A DNA stretch of 64,000 nt from Yersinia massiliensis (GTDB lineage Bacteria > Pseudomonadota > Gammaproteobacteria > Enterobacterales > Enterobacteriaceae): contig NZ_CP028488.1 in the NCBI RefSeq assembly GCF_003048255.1, forward strand, positions 57,623-121,622. The letters are read 5' to 3'. The notes beneath the pieces are model-generated. The model saw only the letters and a list, made by a program, of their open reading frames with translations. It ran no database searches and was not told where the DNA came from. The translations under genes were made by a program, and so were the position numbers. Below are positions 44,458 through 53,232 of this stretch, piece after piece. Position 1 is the first letter of the stretch. Each line of letters opens with the position of its first letter.

Positions 44458-45747
44458 ATGTTACTGGCAGGAGCAATTTTCATCCTGACCATCGTGTTGG
44501 TTATCTGGCAGCCGAAGGGGTTAGGGATTGGCTGGAGCGCCATGTTTGGCGCAATACTGGCACTCATATCTGGTGTAGTACACATTACCGACATTCCGGT
44601 GGTATGGAATATCGTCTGGAACGCCACAGCAACCTTTATTGCCGTGATTATCATCAGTTTGCTGCTGGATGAGTCTGGCTTTTTTGAATGGGCAGCATTG
44701 CACGTTTCCCGCTGGGGAAATGGCCGGGGTCGCCTGCTGTTTACTTATATCGTTCTGCTCGGTGCTGCGGTGGCAGCGCTATTTGCCAATGATGGTGCAG
44801 CTCTCATCCTGACGCCGATCGTTATTGCCATGTTGCTTGCGCTGGGATTCAGTAAAAGCGCTACGCTGGCATTTGTAATGGCTGCAGGGTTTATTGCCGA
44901 TACCGCCAGCCTGCCGCTGATTGTGTCGAACCTGGTCAATATTGTTTCTGCTGACTTCTTCCATCTGGGATTCACGGAATATGCCTCCGTGATGGTGCCT
45001 GTGGATATTGCCGCCATTATCGCCACGCTGGTGATGCTGCATCTGTTTTTCCGCAAAGATATCCCACCGACCTATGACCTGAACCGTCTGAAAGAACCGG
45101 CTCTTGCTATCAAAGACCCGGCGACGTTCAGAACTGGCTGGATTGTATTAATCCTTCTGCTGGCAGGTTTTTTTGTGCTTGAGCCGCTGGGTATTCCTGT
45201 CAGCGCTATTGCGGCTGTGGGTGCAGCTATCCTCTTTGTCGTTGCTAAAAGAGGTCATGCCATTAATACCGGGAAAGTCTTACGTGGCGCACCGTGGCAA
45301 ATCGTTATTTTCTCCCTCGGAATGTACCTGGTGGTTTACGGTCTTCGCAACGCTGGACTGACAGAATATCTCTCTGGGGTGCTGAATGTGCTGGCAGAAA
45401 ATGGATTATGGTCAGCAACTTTTGGTACTGGCTTCCTGACGGCGTCCCTGTCGTCGGTCATGAACAACATGCCCACGGTGCTGATTGGCGCATTATCGAT
45501 TGACGGAAGTACGGCATCCGGTGTCATCAAAGAAGCGATGATCTACGCCAACGTTATTGGGTGCGATTTGGGACCCAAAATCACCCCCATCGGGAGTCTG
45601 GCAACCTTGTTGTGGTTGCACGTGCTGTCCCAGAAAAATATGACCATCACATGGGGTTATTACTTCCGCACGGGCATTATCATGACGCTGCCCGTGCTGT
45701 TTGTCACTCTGGCCGCTCTGGCGTTGCGGCTTTCCGTCACTTTGTAA
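44458..45747 (+). CDS. arsB: ArsB, arsenite efflux permease
   Basis: A 429-aa inner-membrane protein with about 12 TM segments, of the length of E. coli ArsB. It exports As(III) and Sb(III), alone by proton exchange or powered by ArsA. The start has AGGAGG 6 bases upstream. Confidence 0.96.
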   Translation: MLLAGAIFILTIVLVIWQPKGLGIGWSAMFGAILALISGVVHITDIPVVWNIVWNATATFIAVIIISLLLDESGFFEWAALHVSRWGNGRGRLLFTYIVLLGAAVAALFANDGAALILTPIVIAMLLALGFSKSATLAFVMAAGFIADTASLPLIVSNLVNIVSADFFHLGFTEYASVMVPVDIAAIIATLVMLHLFFRKDIPPTYDLNRLKEPALAIKDPATFRTGWIVLILLLAGFFVLEPLGIPVSAIAAVGAAILFVVAKRGHAINTGKVLRGAPWQIVIFSLGMYLVVYGLRNAGLTEYLSGVLNVLAENGLWSATFGTGFLTASLSSVMNNMPTVLIGALSIDGSTASGVIKEAMIYANVIGCDLGPKITPIGSLATLLWLHVLSQKNMTITWGYYFRTGIIMTLPVLFVTLAALALRLSVTL

Positions 45748-45759
45748 TGAGATACTGAT

Positions 45760-46185
45760 ATGAGCAATATAACCATCTATCACAATCCGGCCTGTGGCAC
45801 GTCGCGCAACACGCTGGAGATGATCCGTAACTGCGGCACAGAACCGACGATTATTCATTATCTTGAGACCCCGCCCTCACATGATGAGCTGGTAAAACTC
45901 ATTGTCGATATGGGGATAACAGTACGTGCGCTGCTGCGTCAGAACGTAGAGCCATATGAGCAACTGGGCCTTGCCGACGATAAGTTTACTGACGAGCAGT
46001 TGCTCGGCTTTATGCTTCAGCATCCGATACTGATCAACCGTCCTGTTGTGGTGAGTCCCCTGGGGACACGACTGTGCCGACCTTCTGAAGTGGTGCTGGA
46101 TATTCTTCCTGAGCCACAAAAAAGCGCATTTACGAAAGAAGATGGTGAAAGAGTCACCGACGAGTCAGGTAAGCGACTCCGGTAA
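45760..46185 (+). CDS. arsC: ArsC, glutaredoxin-dependent arsenate reductase
   Basis: A 141-aa protein with the catalytic Cys12 in HNPACGTSRNT and Arg residues near 60, 94 and 107 as in R773 ArsC. It reduces arsenate to arsenite for export. It is the last gene of the operon, 12 bases after arsB. Confidence 0.96.
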   Translation: MSNITIYHNPACGTSRNTLEMIRNCGTEPTIIHYLETPPSHDELVKLIVDMGITVRALLRQNVEPYEQLGLADDKFTDEQLLGFMLQHPILINRPVVVSPLGTRLCRPSEVVLDILPEPQKSAFTKEDGERVTDESGKRLR

Positions 46186-46202
46186 TCGGTGAAACCCCAT
46201 TC

Positions 46203-46784
46203 TCAGGTGCTGAATGCCGCTTTCACCCTGAGAATAGTTTGCCGGGTGGTGTTAAATTCACGGGCAACGGCGCTGACACAGCTTCCCGCATTGAGACGTT
46301 CCATCGCAGCCCGCTTTTGATCTTCGCTCAGCGCTGATGGACGGCCAAAACGTTTTCCTGATGCTTTAGCTCGTGCAATACCAGAGTGTGTACGCTCAAG
46401 AAACAAATCCCGTTCAAATTCCGCCACCGCTGAAATAACCTGCATGGTCATTCTCCCGGCAGCGCTTGTCAGATCAACACCTCCGAGCGCCAGGCAGTGA
46501 ACACGAATATCTGATGCAGCCAACTGCTCAACTGTTCTCCTGATATCCATGGCATTACGCCCAAGACGGTCCAGCTTAGTGACAATCAGCACGTCGCCAT
46601 TTTCCATGCGATCAAGCAGCCGGGTGAAGCCTGGTCGCTCACCGGCGGCAACCGAACCGCTGATATGTTCTTCAATCAGTCGCTGGGGTCTGATGGAAAA
46701 ACCTGCCGCTTCAATTTCCCTTTGCTGATTCTCGGTGGTTTGCTCAAGTGTGGAAACCCGGCAGTAAGCAAAAACGCGTGACAT
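46203..46784 (-). CDS. tnpR: TnpR, serine resolvase
   Basis: A 193-aa serine recombinase. The catalytic Ser is in CRVSTLEQT (residue 10), KLDRLGRN is near residue 67 and the C-terminal helix-turn-helix is at about 155-185. It resolves cointegrates at res. It is divergent from tnpA, with res between them. Confidence 0.95.
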   Translation of the reverse strand: MSRVFAYCRVSTLEQTTENQQREIEAAGFSIRPQRLIEEHISGSVAAGERPGFTRLLDRMENGDVLIVTKLDRLGRNAMDIRRTVEQLAASDIRVHCLALGGVDLTSAAGRMTMQVISAVAEFERDLFLERTHSGIARAKASGKRFGRPSALSEDQKRAAMERLNAGSCVSAVAREFNTTRQTILRVKAAFST

Positions 46785-46943
46785 AGGAAACTTTCCGTAC
46801 GAAATGGATGTCCGAATTATAACGCCTGTACGAAATGAATTTCACTTACTTTCGGATAGATATATTAGAAGGTGTACGAAACCGACCGGTTTCGGTCATA
46901 GCCAATCCATAACATATGGAAACTATACGCGAGGGAAGCATTT
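46785..46943. other. res recombination site
   Basis: The 159-base gap between divergent tnpR and tnpA holds repeated GTACGAAA motifs (near 46797, 46839 and 46876) and short inverted repeats, as expected of the three resolvase-binding subsites. It would also carry both promoters. Confidence 0.7.
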
Positions 46944-47337
46944 ATGCCACGGCGACAAATACTGAGCAGTGAAGAACAGGAGCGCTTGCTGGTTATTCCA
47001 GATGATGAAATTATTCTGACCCGAATGTGCTTTTTGAATGAGCAGGATATTGCGCTCATTAATAAACACCGACGGCCAGCGAATCGCCTGGGCTTTGCTG
47101 TATTACTCTGTTATCTGCGTGGAGCTGGATTTATTCCGGACAAAAGCAGTGCTCCTCACAATGGCGTTGTATCCAGGGTTGCTTCGCGACTGAAACTTCA
47201 GCCTGATTTATGGCAGGAATATGCATCCAGAGAGCAAACCCGCTGGGAACATCTGACCAAACTTTATCGCTACCTGGAATTATCCCCGTTCAGCCGGTCA
47301 ATGCAAAAAGACTGTATCCGGCATCTGCACCCCTATG
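46944..47337 (+). pseudogene. tnpA: 5' part of Tn3-family transposase tnpA
   Basis: About 131 codons from the ATG, with a typical N-terminus (MPRRQILSSEEQERLL, PANRLGFAVLLCYLRG). The frame is broken by the IS6-family end at 47338 and closes 56 bases inside the IS. The full protein would be near 1000 aa. Confidence 0.9.
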
Positions 47338-48146
47338 GGCTCTGTCGCATTAGTGATATGAAGTGGGCAAAAGTTGCGTTGTCGGTTATTTAGGCAGCCA
47401 GCAAGTAGAATTGTTCTGCGGGTGACAATCCCTCAGTTTTCGGGTATTGATATTGCCCTTTTCGTATCATGTGGATCAGTTCGATGCCAGCCAAGATCGT
47501 CTGAGCCCGTCGAAACTAGCTGAATCCCAGCATCGGGCGTATGCGGCGTTTGATGTTGCGGTGATCTTGTTCAACCAGATTATTCAGATACTTGTTCTGC
47601 CTGACAGTCATGGTTTCTTCTTCTGGTTTATCGGCGTTGAGTGTAGTCAGCGCGGCCGTGTTGGCACCACTTTTATCAATGGTCACTATCTCAGGTTCGC
47701 CGTGGTGTCGAATGGCCTTGCGAAAGAAGCGTAATGCCGCTGGAGCATCCCGTTTGGCGGTCAGTAGAAAGTCTATAGTCTGGCCGTCGGTATCCACTGC
47801 TCGGTACAGATATTTCCATTGCCCTTTAACTTTGATGTAGGTTTCATCCATACGCCACCGCCGACCTACTGTGCGCTTGTGTCGGCGAAAAGCCTTATCC
47901 AGCAGCGGCACCAGGCGGATAACCCAACGGTGAAGCGTTGAATGGTCAACGACAATACCACGCTCTGCCATTATCTCTTCCAGGTTGCGTAAACTCAGTG
48001 AGTAAGCCAAATACCAGCGGACACACTGAGCAATAATATCGACGGGATAATGTAAGCGACGGAAGGCGTTTCGGATCAGAGACATGAGTAGGTAACATCA
48101 CAAAAAAACAGCATGTTATCGAACAGCGCCTTAATGCGACAGAACC
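47338..48146 (-). mobile_element. IS6-family element, copy 1
   Basis: 809 bp with imperfect ends GGCTCTGTCGCATTA (left) and GGTTCTGTCGCATTA (right, read inward). No 8-bp target duplication is seen. It is the outer part of the left arm of a large inverted duplication and is matched by copy 3 at 57739-58547. Confidence 0.88.
47390..48085 (-). CDS. IS6-family DDE transposase, amber-interrupted (copy 1)
   Basis: A 231-codon frame from ATG 48085 to TAA at 47390-47392, interrupted by TAG at codon 190 (47516-47518). The truncated 189-aa product keeps the helix-turn-helix and all three catalytic positions (MDETYIK, TIDKSGA, EQDHR). The 41 codons after the TAG (FRRAQTILAGIELIHMIRKG...) match the usual IS6 C-terminus, so the stop is a nonsense change within the gene. 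Whether the short form is active, or the stop is suppressed, is unknown. Confidence 0.85.
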
Positions 48147-48197
48147 AACAGACCCCCTATTTCCGTCCCAACGCAGCTTAAGTTAATTAAAAATTAG

Positions 48198-48211
48198 TAG
48201 GAATATTCTGA
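48198..48211 (+). promoter_or_regulatory. RcsAB-box-like site upstream of subunit A (left)
   Basis: TAGGAATATTCTGA is one base from the reverse complement of the RcsAB consensus TAAGAATATTCCTA. It begins a conserved 62-base upstream element shared with other genes of this locus. Confidence 0.65.
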
Positions 48212-48280
48212 CATCAAGTTCACTTCCATTCCGATATACGCCCACGCCTGTTTATTGTTTAATCACTCCAACGAAATATA

Positions 48281-48294
48281 TTGATCTAGATCAT
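48281..48294 (+). promoter_or_regulatory. FNR-like site upstream of subunit A (left)
   Basis: TTGATCTAGATCAT matches the FNR consensus TTGAT-N4-ATCAA at nine of ten positions. It lies about 90 bases before the start codon. The mirrored copy is at 57591-57604. Confidence 0.4.
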
Positions 48295-48384
48295 GTTTTG
48301 ATGAAACTCAAAATAGAGCTTACATCCACATGCTGACAGACAAATCTTCATTTACCCTACATTTTAAGTTTGGATATCTTACAC

Positions 48385-49023
48385 ATGAAAAAGCAACTGA
48401 TTGGTCTGACTGTTTTATCTTCTCTGGTTTTGGGTATGACTGCAGCACATGCCGCTCCTCCGACAGCTGAATTGAAAGTTATCGGTACACTGACTGTTCC
48501 AAGCTGCACCGTCGCTTCTCCAGATGAAGGTGTTTATGATTTCGGTAAATTGTCTTCATCTTTAGTGAAATCAGGGACGGCCACGACTGCGCTGACACCA
48601 ATGACGAAAACTTGGACGGTAACCTGTGATGCTGATACTTATTTGAACTTCACGCCAGTCGATAACCGCGCAGCATCTGCCAGTGCCGTTGCCACCACTA
48701 ACTTCGGTCTGGGTAACGTGAACACTACCGGCAAAATCGGTTACTACACTGCGTTGATTAAGAACGGCACTGTAGACGGCAAAGCGTCTAACTTGTTCTC
48801 TTCTGCAACATCCACGTTCACGGCGACAACTACAGCTAACCTGACCACAGGTCTGCGCACCGGTTGGTCATCTGCGGCTAACACCCAGAGCACCGGTAAA
48901 GTGTTTGTGGCTGATATCACAGTGAGCCCAATGTTGGCTGGCACCACCACGATGGGCGGTCCAATCACTGACGATGCAGAGCTTGACGGTTCAATGACCA
49001 TGAACTTCGCTTTCGGTATCTAA
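48385..49023 (+). CDS. Fimbrial subunit A, DUF1120-type (left copy)
   Basis: A 212-aa secreted protein. The true start is ATG 48385, which gives a clean signal peptide (MKKQLIGL... to AHA, residues 1-23); an in-frame TTG 15 bases upstream is not used. The mature part has a Cys pair (about 39 and 77) for one disulfide and the DUF1120 pattern (VDNRA, FGLG, IGYYT). Such proteins are subunits of beta-clade chaperone-usher fimbriae. It is an exact copy of the gene at 56862-57500, but no usher follows this copy directly. Confidence 0.8.
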   Translation: MKKQLIGLTVLSSLVLGMTAAHAAPPTAELKVIGTLTVPSCTVASPDEGVYDFGKLSSSLVKSGTATTALTPMTKTWTVTCDADTYLNFTPVDNRAASASAVATTNFGLGNVNTTGKIGYYTALIKNGTVDGKASNLFSSATSTFTATTTANLTTGLRTGWSSAANTQSTGKVFVADITVSPMLAGTTTMGGPITDDAELDGSMTMNFAFGI

Positions 49024-49065
49024 TTACCGCGAAGATAAATTAATAGTGGATATATATTAATAGTC

Positions 49066-49105
49066 AATAAGGGTCGGAATATTATTTCGGCCCTTATTTT
49101 TTGTT
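49066..49105 (+). terminator. Terminator after subunit A (left)
   Basis: A strong hairpin (AATAAGGGTCGGAAT against ATTTCGGCCCTTATT) is followed by six T. It ends or attenuates the subunit A transcript so that subunit B has its own promoter, consistent with a second RcsAB-like element before B. Confidence 0.8.
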
Positions 49106-49500
49106 TTGGTTTTATTGATAATGATATTTTTTCACAAATAAAAGAGAATATACCAATGCTTATCGGCGTGAATTCCTCGCTAATATCAAGGGTAGCTGAC
49201 TCGCGATGACGGAAGGGCAAACAGGTACCCATCTCCCACTTGGAACCTTCAAAAATGATTGTTCCTGAGCATTAAACTCATAATTAACACATTGATAATA
49301 ATGGATTTAATAAGATAAAAATTTCGTAGGAATATTCTTACATCAAGTCCACTTCCATTCCGATATACGCCCCTTTCTGTTTATTGTTTAATCATCCCAA
49401 CGAAATAAATTGATCTAGATCATGTTTAAGTGAAACTCAAAATAGAGCTTACATCCACATGCTGACAGACCAATTATCACTTAACCCTACATTTTAATTT
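49106..49500. other. Intergenic region between subunits A and B (left)
   Basis: About 395 bases with no supported gene. It contains the second conserved upstream element (49327-49423) with an RcsAB-like box and an FNR-like site. The stretch at 49160-49320 shows nothing recognisable. Confidence 0.6.
49327..49340 (+). promoter_or_regulatory. Perfect RcsAB box upstream of subunit B (left)
   Basis: TAGGAATATTCTTA is the exact reverse complement of the RcsAB consensus TAAGAATATTCCTA. An FNR-like TTGATCTAGATCAT follows at 49410-49423. Confidence 0.75.
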
Positions 49501-49514
49501 TGGATATTTTACAC

Positions 49515-50156
49515 ATGAAAAAGCAACTGATTGGTCTGACGGTTTTATCTTCTTTGATTTTAGGCATGACAGCAGCACACGCCGCACCACCTACCGCTGA
49601 GCTGAAAGTTAAAGGTAAATTAAGTGTCCCGACATGCACTATTATCTCACCGGATAGTGGTGTTTATGATTTGGGTAAGATATCGGCAGTTAATGTAAAA
49701 TCGGGGGTCACTACAACAGCATTAACACCGATTAAAAAGACTTGGACCATTACCTGTGATTCCGACACTTATCTTACCTATAAAGCCCAAGATAATCGCA
49801 GTGGAACAGAAAGTGCTGTGGCTTCCCAAAACTTTGGGTTAGGCCTTGTTAATGGTACTGGAAAAATTGGCTATTACACTGTTGTTATGAGTAACGCTAA
49901 AATCGATAATGTCTCTTCAAATATTTTATGTATTCAAACTGATGGGACATCTAATTGCACTACAACTTCACGCTTACTGCAGGGAGAGTTGCAGGGATGG
50001 TCTAATGCAGATAAATCATTAAAAGCAGGTAAAACGTTTAGTGCAGACCTTGAAGTTAGTGCTGTATTGGCTGGAACAACAACAATGAACGGCCCAATCA
50101 CTGAAGACACCCAGATCGATGGCTCAATGACCATGAATTTCGCTTTTGGAATCTAA
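49515..50156 (+). CDS. Fimbrial subunit B, DUF1120-type (left copy)
   Basis: A 213-aa secreted protein started at ATG 49515 for the same reason as subunit A. Signal peptide to AHA at residue 23, then a DUF1120-type domain. It is about 60% like subunit A by eye and has four Cys instead of two, with an extra pair near residues 138 and 145. Identical to the gene at 55729-56370. It ends 43 bases before IS6 copy 2. Confidence 0.8.
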   Translation: MKKQLIGLTVLSSLILGMTAAHAAPPTAELKVKGKLSVPTCTIISPDSGVYDLGKISAVNVKSGVTTTALTPIKKTWTITCDSDTYLTYKAQDNRSGTESAVASQNFGLGLVNGTGKIGYYTVVMSNAKIDNVSSNILCIQTDGTSNCTTTSRLLQGELQGWSNADKSLKAGKTFSADLEVSAVLAGTTTMNGPITEDTQIDGSMTMNFAFGI

Positions 50157-50199
50157 GTTACTGCACATCTTTTTTTAAAATATATTTAGTGTATTTTTC

Positions 50200-50833
50200 G
50201 GCTCTGTCGCATTAGTGATATGAAGTGGGCAAAAGTTGCGTTGTCGGTTATTTAGGCAGCCAGCAAGTAGAATTGTTCTGCGGGTGACAATCCCTCAGTT
50301 TTCGGGTATTGATATTGCCCTTTTCGTATCATGTGGATCAGTTCGATGCCAGCCAAGATCGTCTGAGCCCGTCGAAACTAGCTGAATCCCAGCATCGGGC
50401 GTATGCGGCGTTTGATGTTGCGGTGATCTTGTTCAACCAGATTATTCAGATACTTGTTCTGCCTGACAGTCATGGTTTCTTCTTCTGGTTTATCGGCGTT
50501 GAGTGTAGTCAGCGCGGCCGTGTTGGCACCACTTTTATCAATGGTCACTATCTCAGGTTCGCCGTGGTGTCGAATGGCCTTGCGAAAGAAGCGTAATGCC
50601 GCTGGAGCATCCCGTTTGGCGGTCAGTAGAAAGTCTATAGTCTGGCCGTCGGTATCCACTGCTCGGTACAGATATTTCCATTGCCCTTTAACTTTGATGT
50701 AGGTTTCATCCATATGAGCAATAATATCGACGGGATAATGTAAGCGACGGAAGGCGTTTCGGATCAGAGACATGGACAGGCAACACCGTAAAAAATAGCA
50801 TGTTACCTGACGATGTTTTAATGCGACAGAGCC
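50200..50833 (-). mobile_element. IS6-family element, copy 2, internally deleted hybrid
   Basis: 634 bp. The left part equals copy 1; about 175 bases are missing in the middle; the last 60 bases at the right (from GGACAGGCAACACCG) match copy 4 rather than copy 1. It therefore looks like a recombinant of two IS6 variants. No target duplication is seen. Confidence 0.85.
50252..50773 (-). pseudogene. IS6 transposase with in-frame 58-codon deletion (copy 2)
   Basis: The N-terminal helix-turn-helix region is lost (IIA joined to HMDETYIK) while the frame is kept, followed by the same TAG as in copies 1 and 3 (50378-50380). The three catalytic acidic residues remain. It is unlikely to bind the IS ends. 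Confidence 0.85.
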
Positions 50834-50839
50834 TACTTT

Positions 50840-51323
50840 TTATAAGGTTTTGTCACCAACCAGTTTGGCAAGTTCATTTTGAGCGGCTTCAGAAAAAAAG
50901 TGGCTGCGATCACGATAGATAGAATGATTGCTTTGAACAGCATAATCTATGCGAGTGATTAAAAAATCAGGAATGGCAATACTGACTCGTTGTTGTTTAC
51001 CTTTGAATGATGATAAGTCAATGTCTATAATAAACCATGTATTATAAGTCACATACTCAGGATACGAAGCATAAGCGAGAAAACCAGCATCTTTAATATT
51101 TTCAATGGAAAAATCAGGAGTATTCAACTTAGATTCAATAGTCAATAGTCAATAGTCAATAGTCAATAGTCAATAGAATAAATTCTCTGATAATGGTTAA
51201 TATATTCTCTTTAATTTCAATTGCAGATACTCTAATAGTTCGACCAGCATATAAAGCTGGAATAATAATATTATACATATCATTTGTATTTTTGTGCACT
51301 TCTAAACCAACAGAAAACAACAT
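50840..51323 (-). pseudogene. hicB: hicB antitoxin gene, frameshifted by a heptamer repeat
   Basis: ATG at 51323 (GGAGGTG upstream) starts a HicB-type frame (MLFSVGLEVHKN...IIIPALY) that meets a stop inside six tandem copies of TCAATAG (51135-51176). After the repeat the same gene continues in another frame ([34 protein letters not shown], a CopG-like end) to 50840. With two copies of the heptamer the whole gene would be 456 bases, one open frame of 151 aa. Only 56 bases separate the start from a Tn3-family end, so no hicA toxin gene is present upstream. Confidence 0.82.
51135..51176. repeat. Heptanucleotide tandem repeat, six units
   Basis: Six perfect units of TCAATAG. The unit length is not a multiple of three, so each gain or loss shifts the hicB frame. 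Confidence 0.97.
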
Positions 51324-51379
51324 ACACACCTCCAGATAACCATATAAAATCAGGGAGTAAAGAAAAATTACATCGACTA

Positions 51380-51417
51380 GGTGTTTAACGTTCAGTGGAA
51401 CGAAAACTTACGTTAAG
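51380..51417 (+). repeat. Isolated Tn3-family 38-bp terminal repeat, outer end left
   Basis: It matches the classical Tn3/Tn1 end at 33 of 38 positions (GGTGTTTAACG...GGAACGAAAAC...CGTTAAG). No transposase or partner end follows to the right; the flank is the LuxR-type regulator. Probably left by deletion. Confidence 0.8.
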
Positions 51418-51593
51418 TTATACCCTCACTTATTTTGATTGGAGCGGTTAATTTTCCTTTTTTAAAACTATTCTAATGAAAGAACATAGGTTCTTATCGT
51501 GAAGCCATTTTTTTCACCAATTACCTTTATTACATAACCGTATTTTTACATGATACTGACCGTTTCAAACATTTCCAGCAAAGGCGATCAAGT

Positions 51594-52175
51594 CTACTTG
51601 TCCCTAAAAAAGGAACGGACCCTCATAAGTTCCACCATTGACGTCACGCCGAGTTTCTTCATGGCTGAACGTTTATGCCCACTTATGGTCTTTTGGCTTT
51701 TATTTAACGCTGATGCAATCGTGTGGCCTGACCACTCGTCAAAGACTAAGTTAAGCACTTCCCATTCTTTTGGTGTTAAACTTGCAGAGAGAGGCTTTGT
51801 TGGAAGAGTCCTCGATATGTTATACAACAGTCCATGGGTATAAATAACCGACTGAAGCTTATATCTTATAGTAACTAGATCGTCATCGGTGAAAATAATA
51901 TGTACATGAGACAGAATGGATACGTAATGAAAGAAATGACTGAATTGTCTGTGGGTAATAACAAAAACTCTTTCATGTGGATTAGGAGGATATAATCGGC
52001 TGATCAACTATTTTATGTTTAATGTCTCTAAAAAGATAAATATGATACAGTAATTTTCTTCCTGTAAATCAAACAATCTATGTGACTCCCACACAGCAAG
52101 AATCTCATCGGTAATAGCCAGAATCCCGCCCCACAAAAAACTATCGCCACACCCTTCTACTTTATATTTAATCAT
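51594..52175 (-). CDS. RcsB-like LuxR-family regulator, amber-interrupted
   Basis: A 193-codon frame from ATG 52175 to 51594, interrupted by TAG at codon 56 (52008-52010). The part after the stop (137 codons, beginning TTG) holds a LuxR-type helix-turn-helix whose sequence (LTPKEWEVL, KTISGHKRSAMKKLGV) is closest to RcsB. The N-terminal part may be a degenerate receiver-like domain. It lies downstream of the fimbrial genes, and an RcsAB-like element sits 145 bases before its start, so it is probably the dedicated regulator of the locus. The TAG could make it a pseudogene or reduce it to the HTH part. Confidence 0.7.
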
Positions 52176-52269
52176 GCTTAGTCACTTAATTTAATAGCAG
52201 TTAATCACACTAACAAGTTTGGTAAGATATTAACTTACATGTGCGGACTAATTATTGCAACAGTGCTCC

Positions 52270-52331
52270 TTAAACAATAAACAGGCGTGGGCGTATATCG
52301 GAATGGAAGTGAACTTGATGTCAGAATATTC
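52270..52331 (-). promoter_or_regulatory. 62-bp element upstream of the regulator, identical to that of subunit A
   Basis: The 62 bases are identical to 57623-57684 upstream of subunit A, and both precede minus-strand genes. The RcsAB-like core is at 52321-52334. Outside the block the sequences diverge at once. Confidence 0.75.
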
Positions 52332-52385
52332 TCACTAGACTATTTTTCTAGCGGCTTAATGTATTGGGAATAACCTTTAGTGATT

Positions 52386-52424
52386 TAAAACTCAAGGGCA
52401 CCATTCTCTGGTGGCCCCTGAGCA
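52386..52424 (-). terminator. Terminator after the chaperone gene
   Basis: A stem of about 13 bp (CTCAaGGGCACCA with TGGTGgCCCcTGAG) is followed on the minus strand by a short T-run. It closes the fimbrial operon and separates it from the regulator gene. Confidence 0.7.
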
Positions 52425-52435
52425 TTAGACGAGTA

Positions 52436-53176
52436 TTAACGTGTGACAGGAAGAGCGACTTCCGTTTGCACAAAACCATAGCGGCTCAGTGGCGTGACTT
52501 TCACAGATGTCGGTGATGACTTGATCGAGAATTGTTTGCTGGTGCCCGGCATAATATACGGGTTACCCAACGGAACGACTTCATTACTCGGGACTAAAAC
52601 CACCTGTGGCCCCAGACGAACAACATGTTTACCTGGGTTTTTAATCGTCAAATTATTCCCTGATACGGAGAAAACCAGCTCCTCCCAAGGGTTTTTAATT
52701 TGTGGCACTGCGCTCGGCTGAATAAGAAAACCAATTTCCTGACGGATAGGCATGACGGTGGCATTACCAGAGACCTGCTCAACCCCTTCAAATGCCGCTT
52801 TTAGCAATACTTCATTGTCCAGTACGGCGCCTTTTTTCAGCACGAAGTTCACTTGCTGACTTTGGCCAGCATCAATGCGTGTCACTGGTGGTGAAATCAA
52901 AATCTGCTTACTGAAATCTTTGCCATCAATATCAATCAGTTTTGTCACCAGCAAAATAGGGTTGGCGGAAGTGTTATCAATGGTAAAACTCGCACGCCCC
53001 TCGCTTTCTTTCAATATGACGGTCGTACTTTCTAATTTGAACGATGCATTAGAGGCTAGACTCCAGCAGCTCAATAGCACCAGCACATTGAAAACAAGAA
53101 ACGATTTAAAGCGATTATATACCGAGGTATAGGTCACGGTATTCTCGCTGCGATGACTGACAATGGTCTTTTTCAT
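52436..53176 (-). CDS. Periplasmic fimbrial chaperone
   Basis: About 246 aa from ATG 53176, chosen over an upstream in-frame GTG because GGA lies just before it and the product then has an N-terminal export signal (about residues 25-45, unusually far in). Two Ig-like domains follow, with the chaperone pattern RIDAGQSQQVNFVL in the first and NLTIKNPGKHVVRLG in the second. It folds and delivers subunits to the usher by donor-strand complementation. Confidence 0.87.
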   Translation of the reverse strand: MKKTIVSHRSENTVTYTSVYNRFKSFLVFNVLVLLSCWSLASNASFKLESTTVILKESEGRASFTIDNTSANPILLVTKLIDIDGKDFSKQILISPPVTRIDAGQSQQVNFVLKKGAVLDNEVLLKAAFEGVEQVSGNATVMPIRQEIGFLIQPSAVPQIKNPWEELVFSVSGNNLTIKNPGKHVVRLGPQVVLVPSNEVVPLGNPYIMPGTSKQFSIKSSPTSVKVTPLSRYGFVQTEVALPVTR

Positions 53177-53232
53177 AATAAATCCTGTGTCTGGAATATC
53201 GATTAGATCTCTTTTGCTGGCCGCCACTCACA

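Larger units (their letters stand above)
41618..47337. mobile_element. Tn3-family arsenic-resistance transposon, right end lost
   Basis: At least 5.7 kb from the terminal repeat at 41618 through arsRDABC, resolvase, res and the first 131 codons of tnpA, where an IS6-family element cuts it at 47338. The tnpR and tnpA sequences look like the Tn2501 lineage known from Yersinia. With tnpA broken and the right end missing, it cannot move by itself. Confidence 0.8.
47338..50199. repeat. Left arm of a 2,862-bp inverted duplication
   Basis: IS6 copy 1 plus fimbrial subunit genes A and B, mirrored by 55686-58547. The encoded proteins are identical in both arms, and flanking bases beyond the IS match as well. 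The left arm stops where IS6 copy 2 begins. Confidence 0.88.

Noticed and set aside
47338..48146. 8-bp target duplication of the IS6 copies
   Set aside because: Flanks of copies 1, 2 and 3 differ, as expected after recombination, so no simple insertion event can be claimed.
49020..49232. 70-codon frame between the subunit genes
   Set aside because: It runs through the terminator and the intergenic element and its mirror copy shows the same; no support as a protein.
51135..51176. Short regular repeat as a possible CRISPR array
   Set aside because: The units are 7 bases with no spacers; it is a simple tandem repeat inside hicB.
51550..51843. 97-codon plus-strand frame opposite the LuxR regulator
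   Set aside because: Antisense shadow of the helix-turn-helix coding region.
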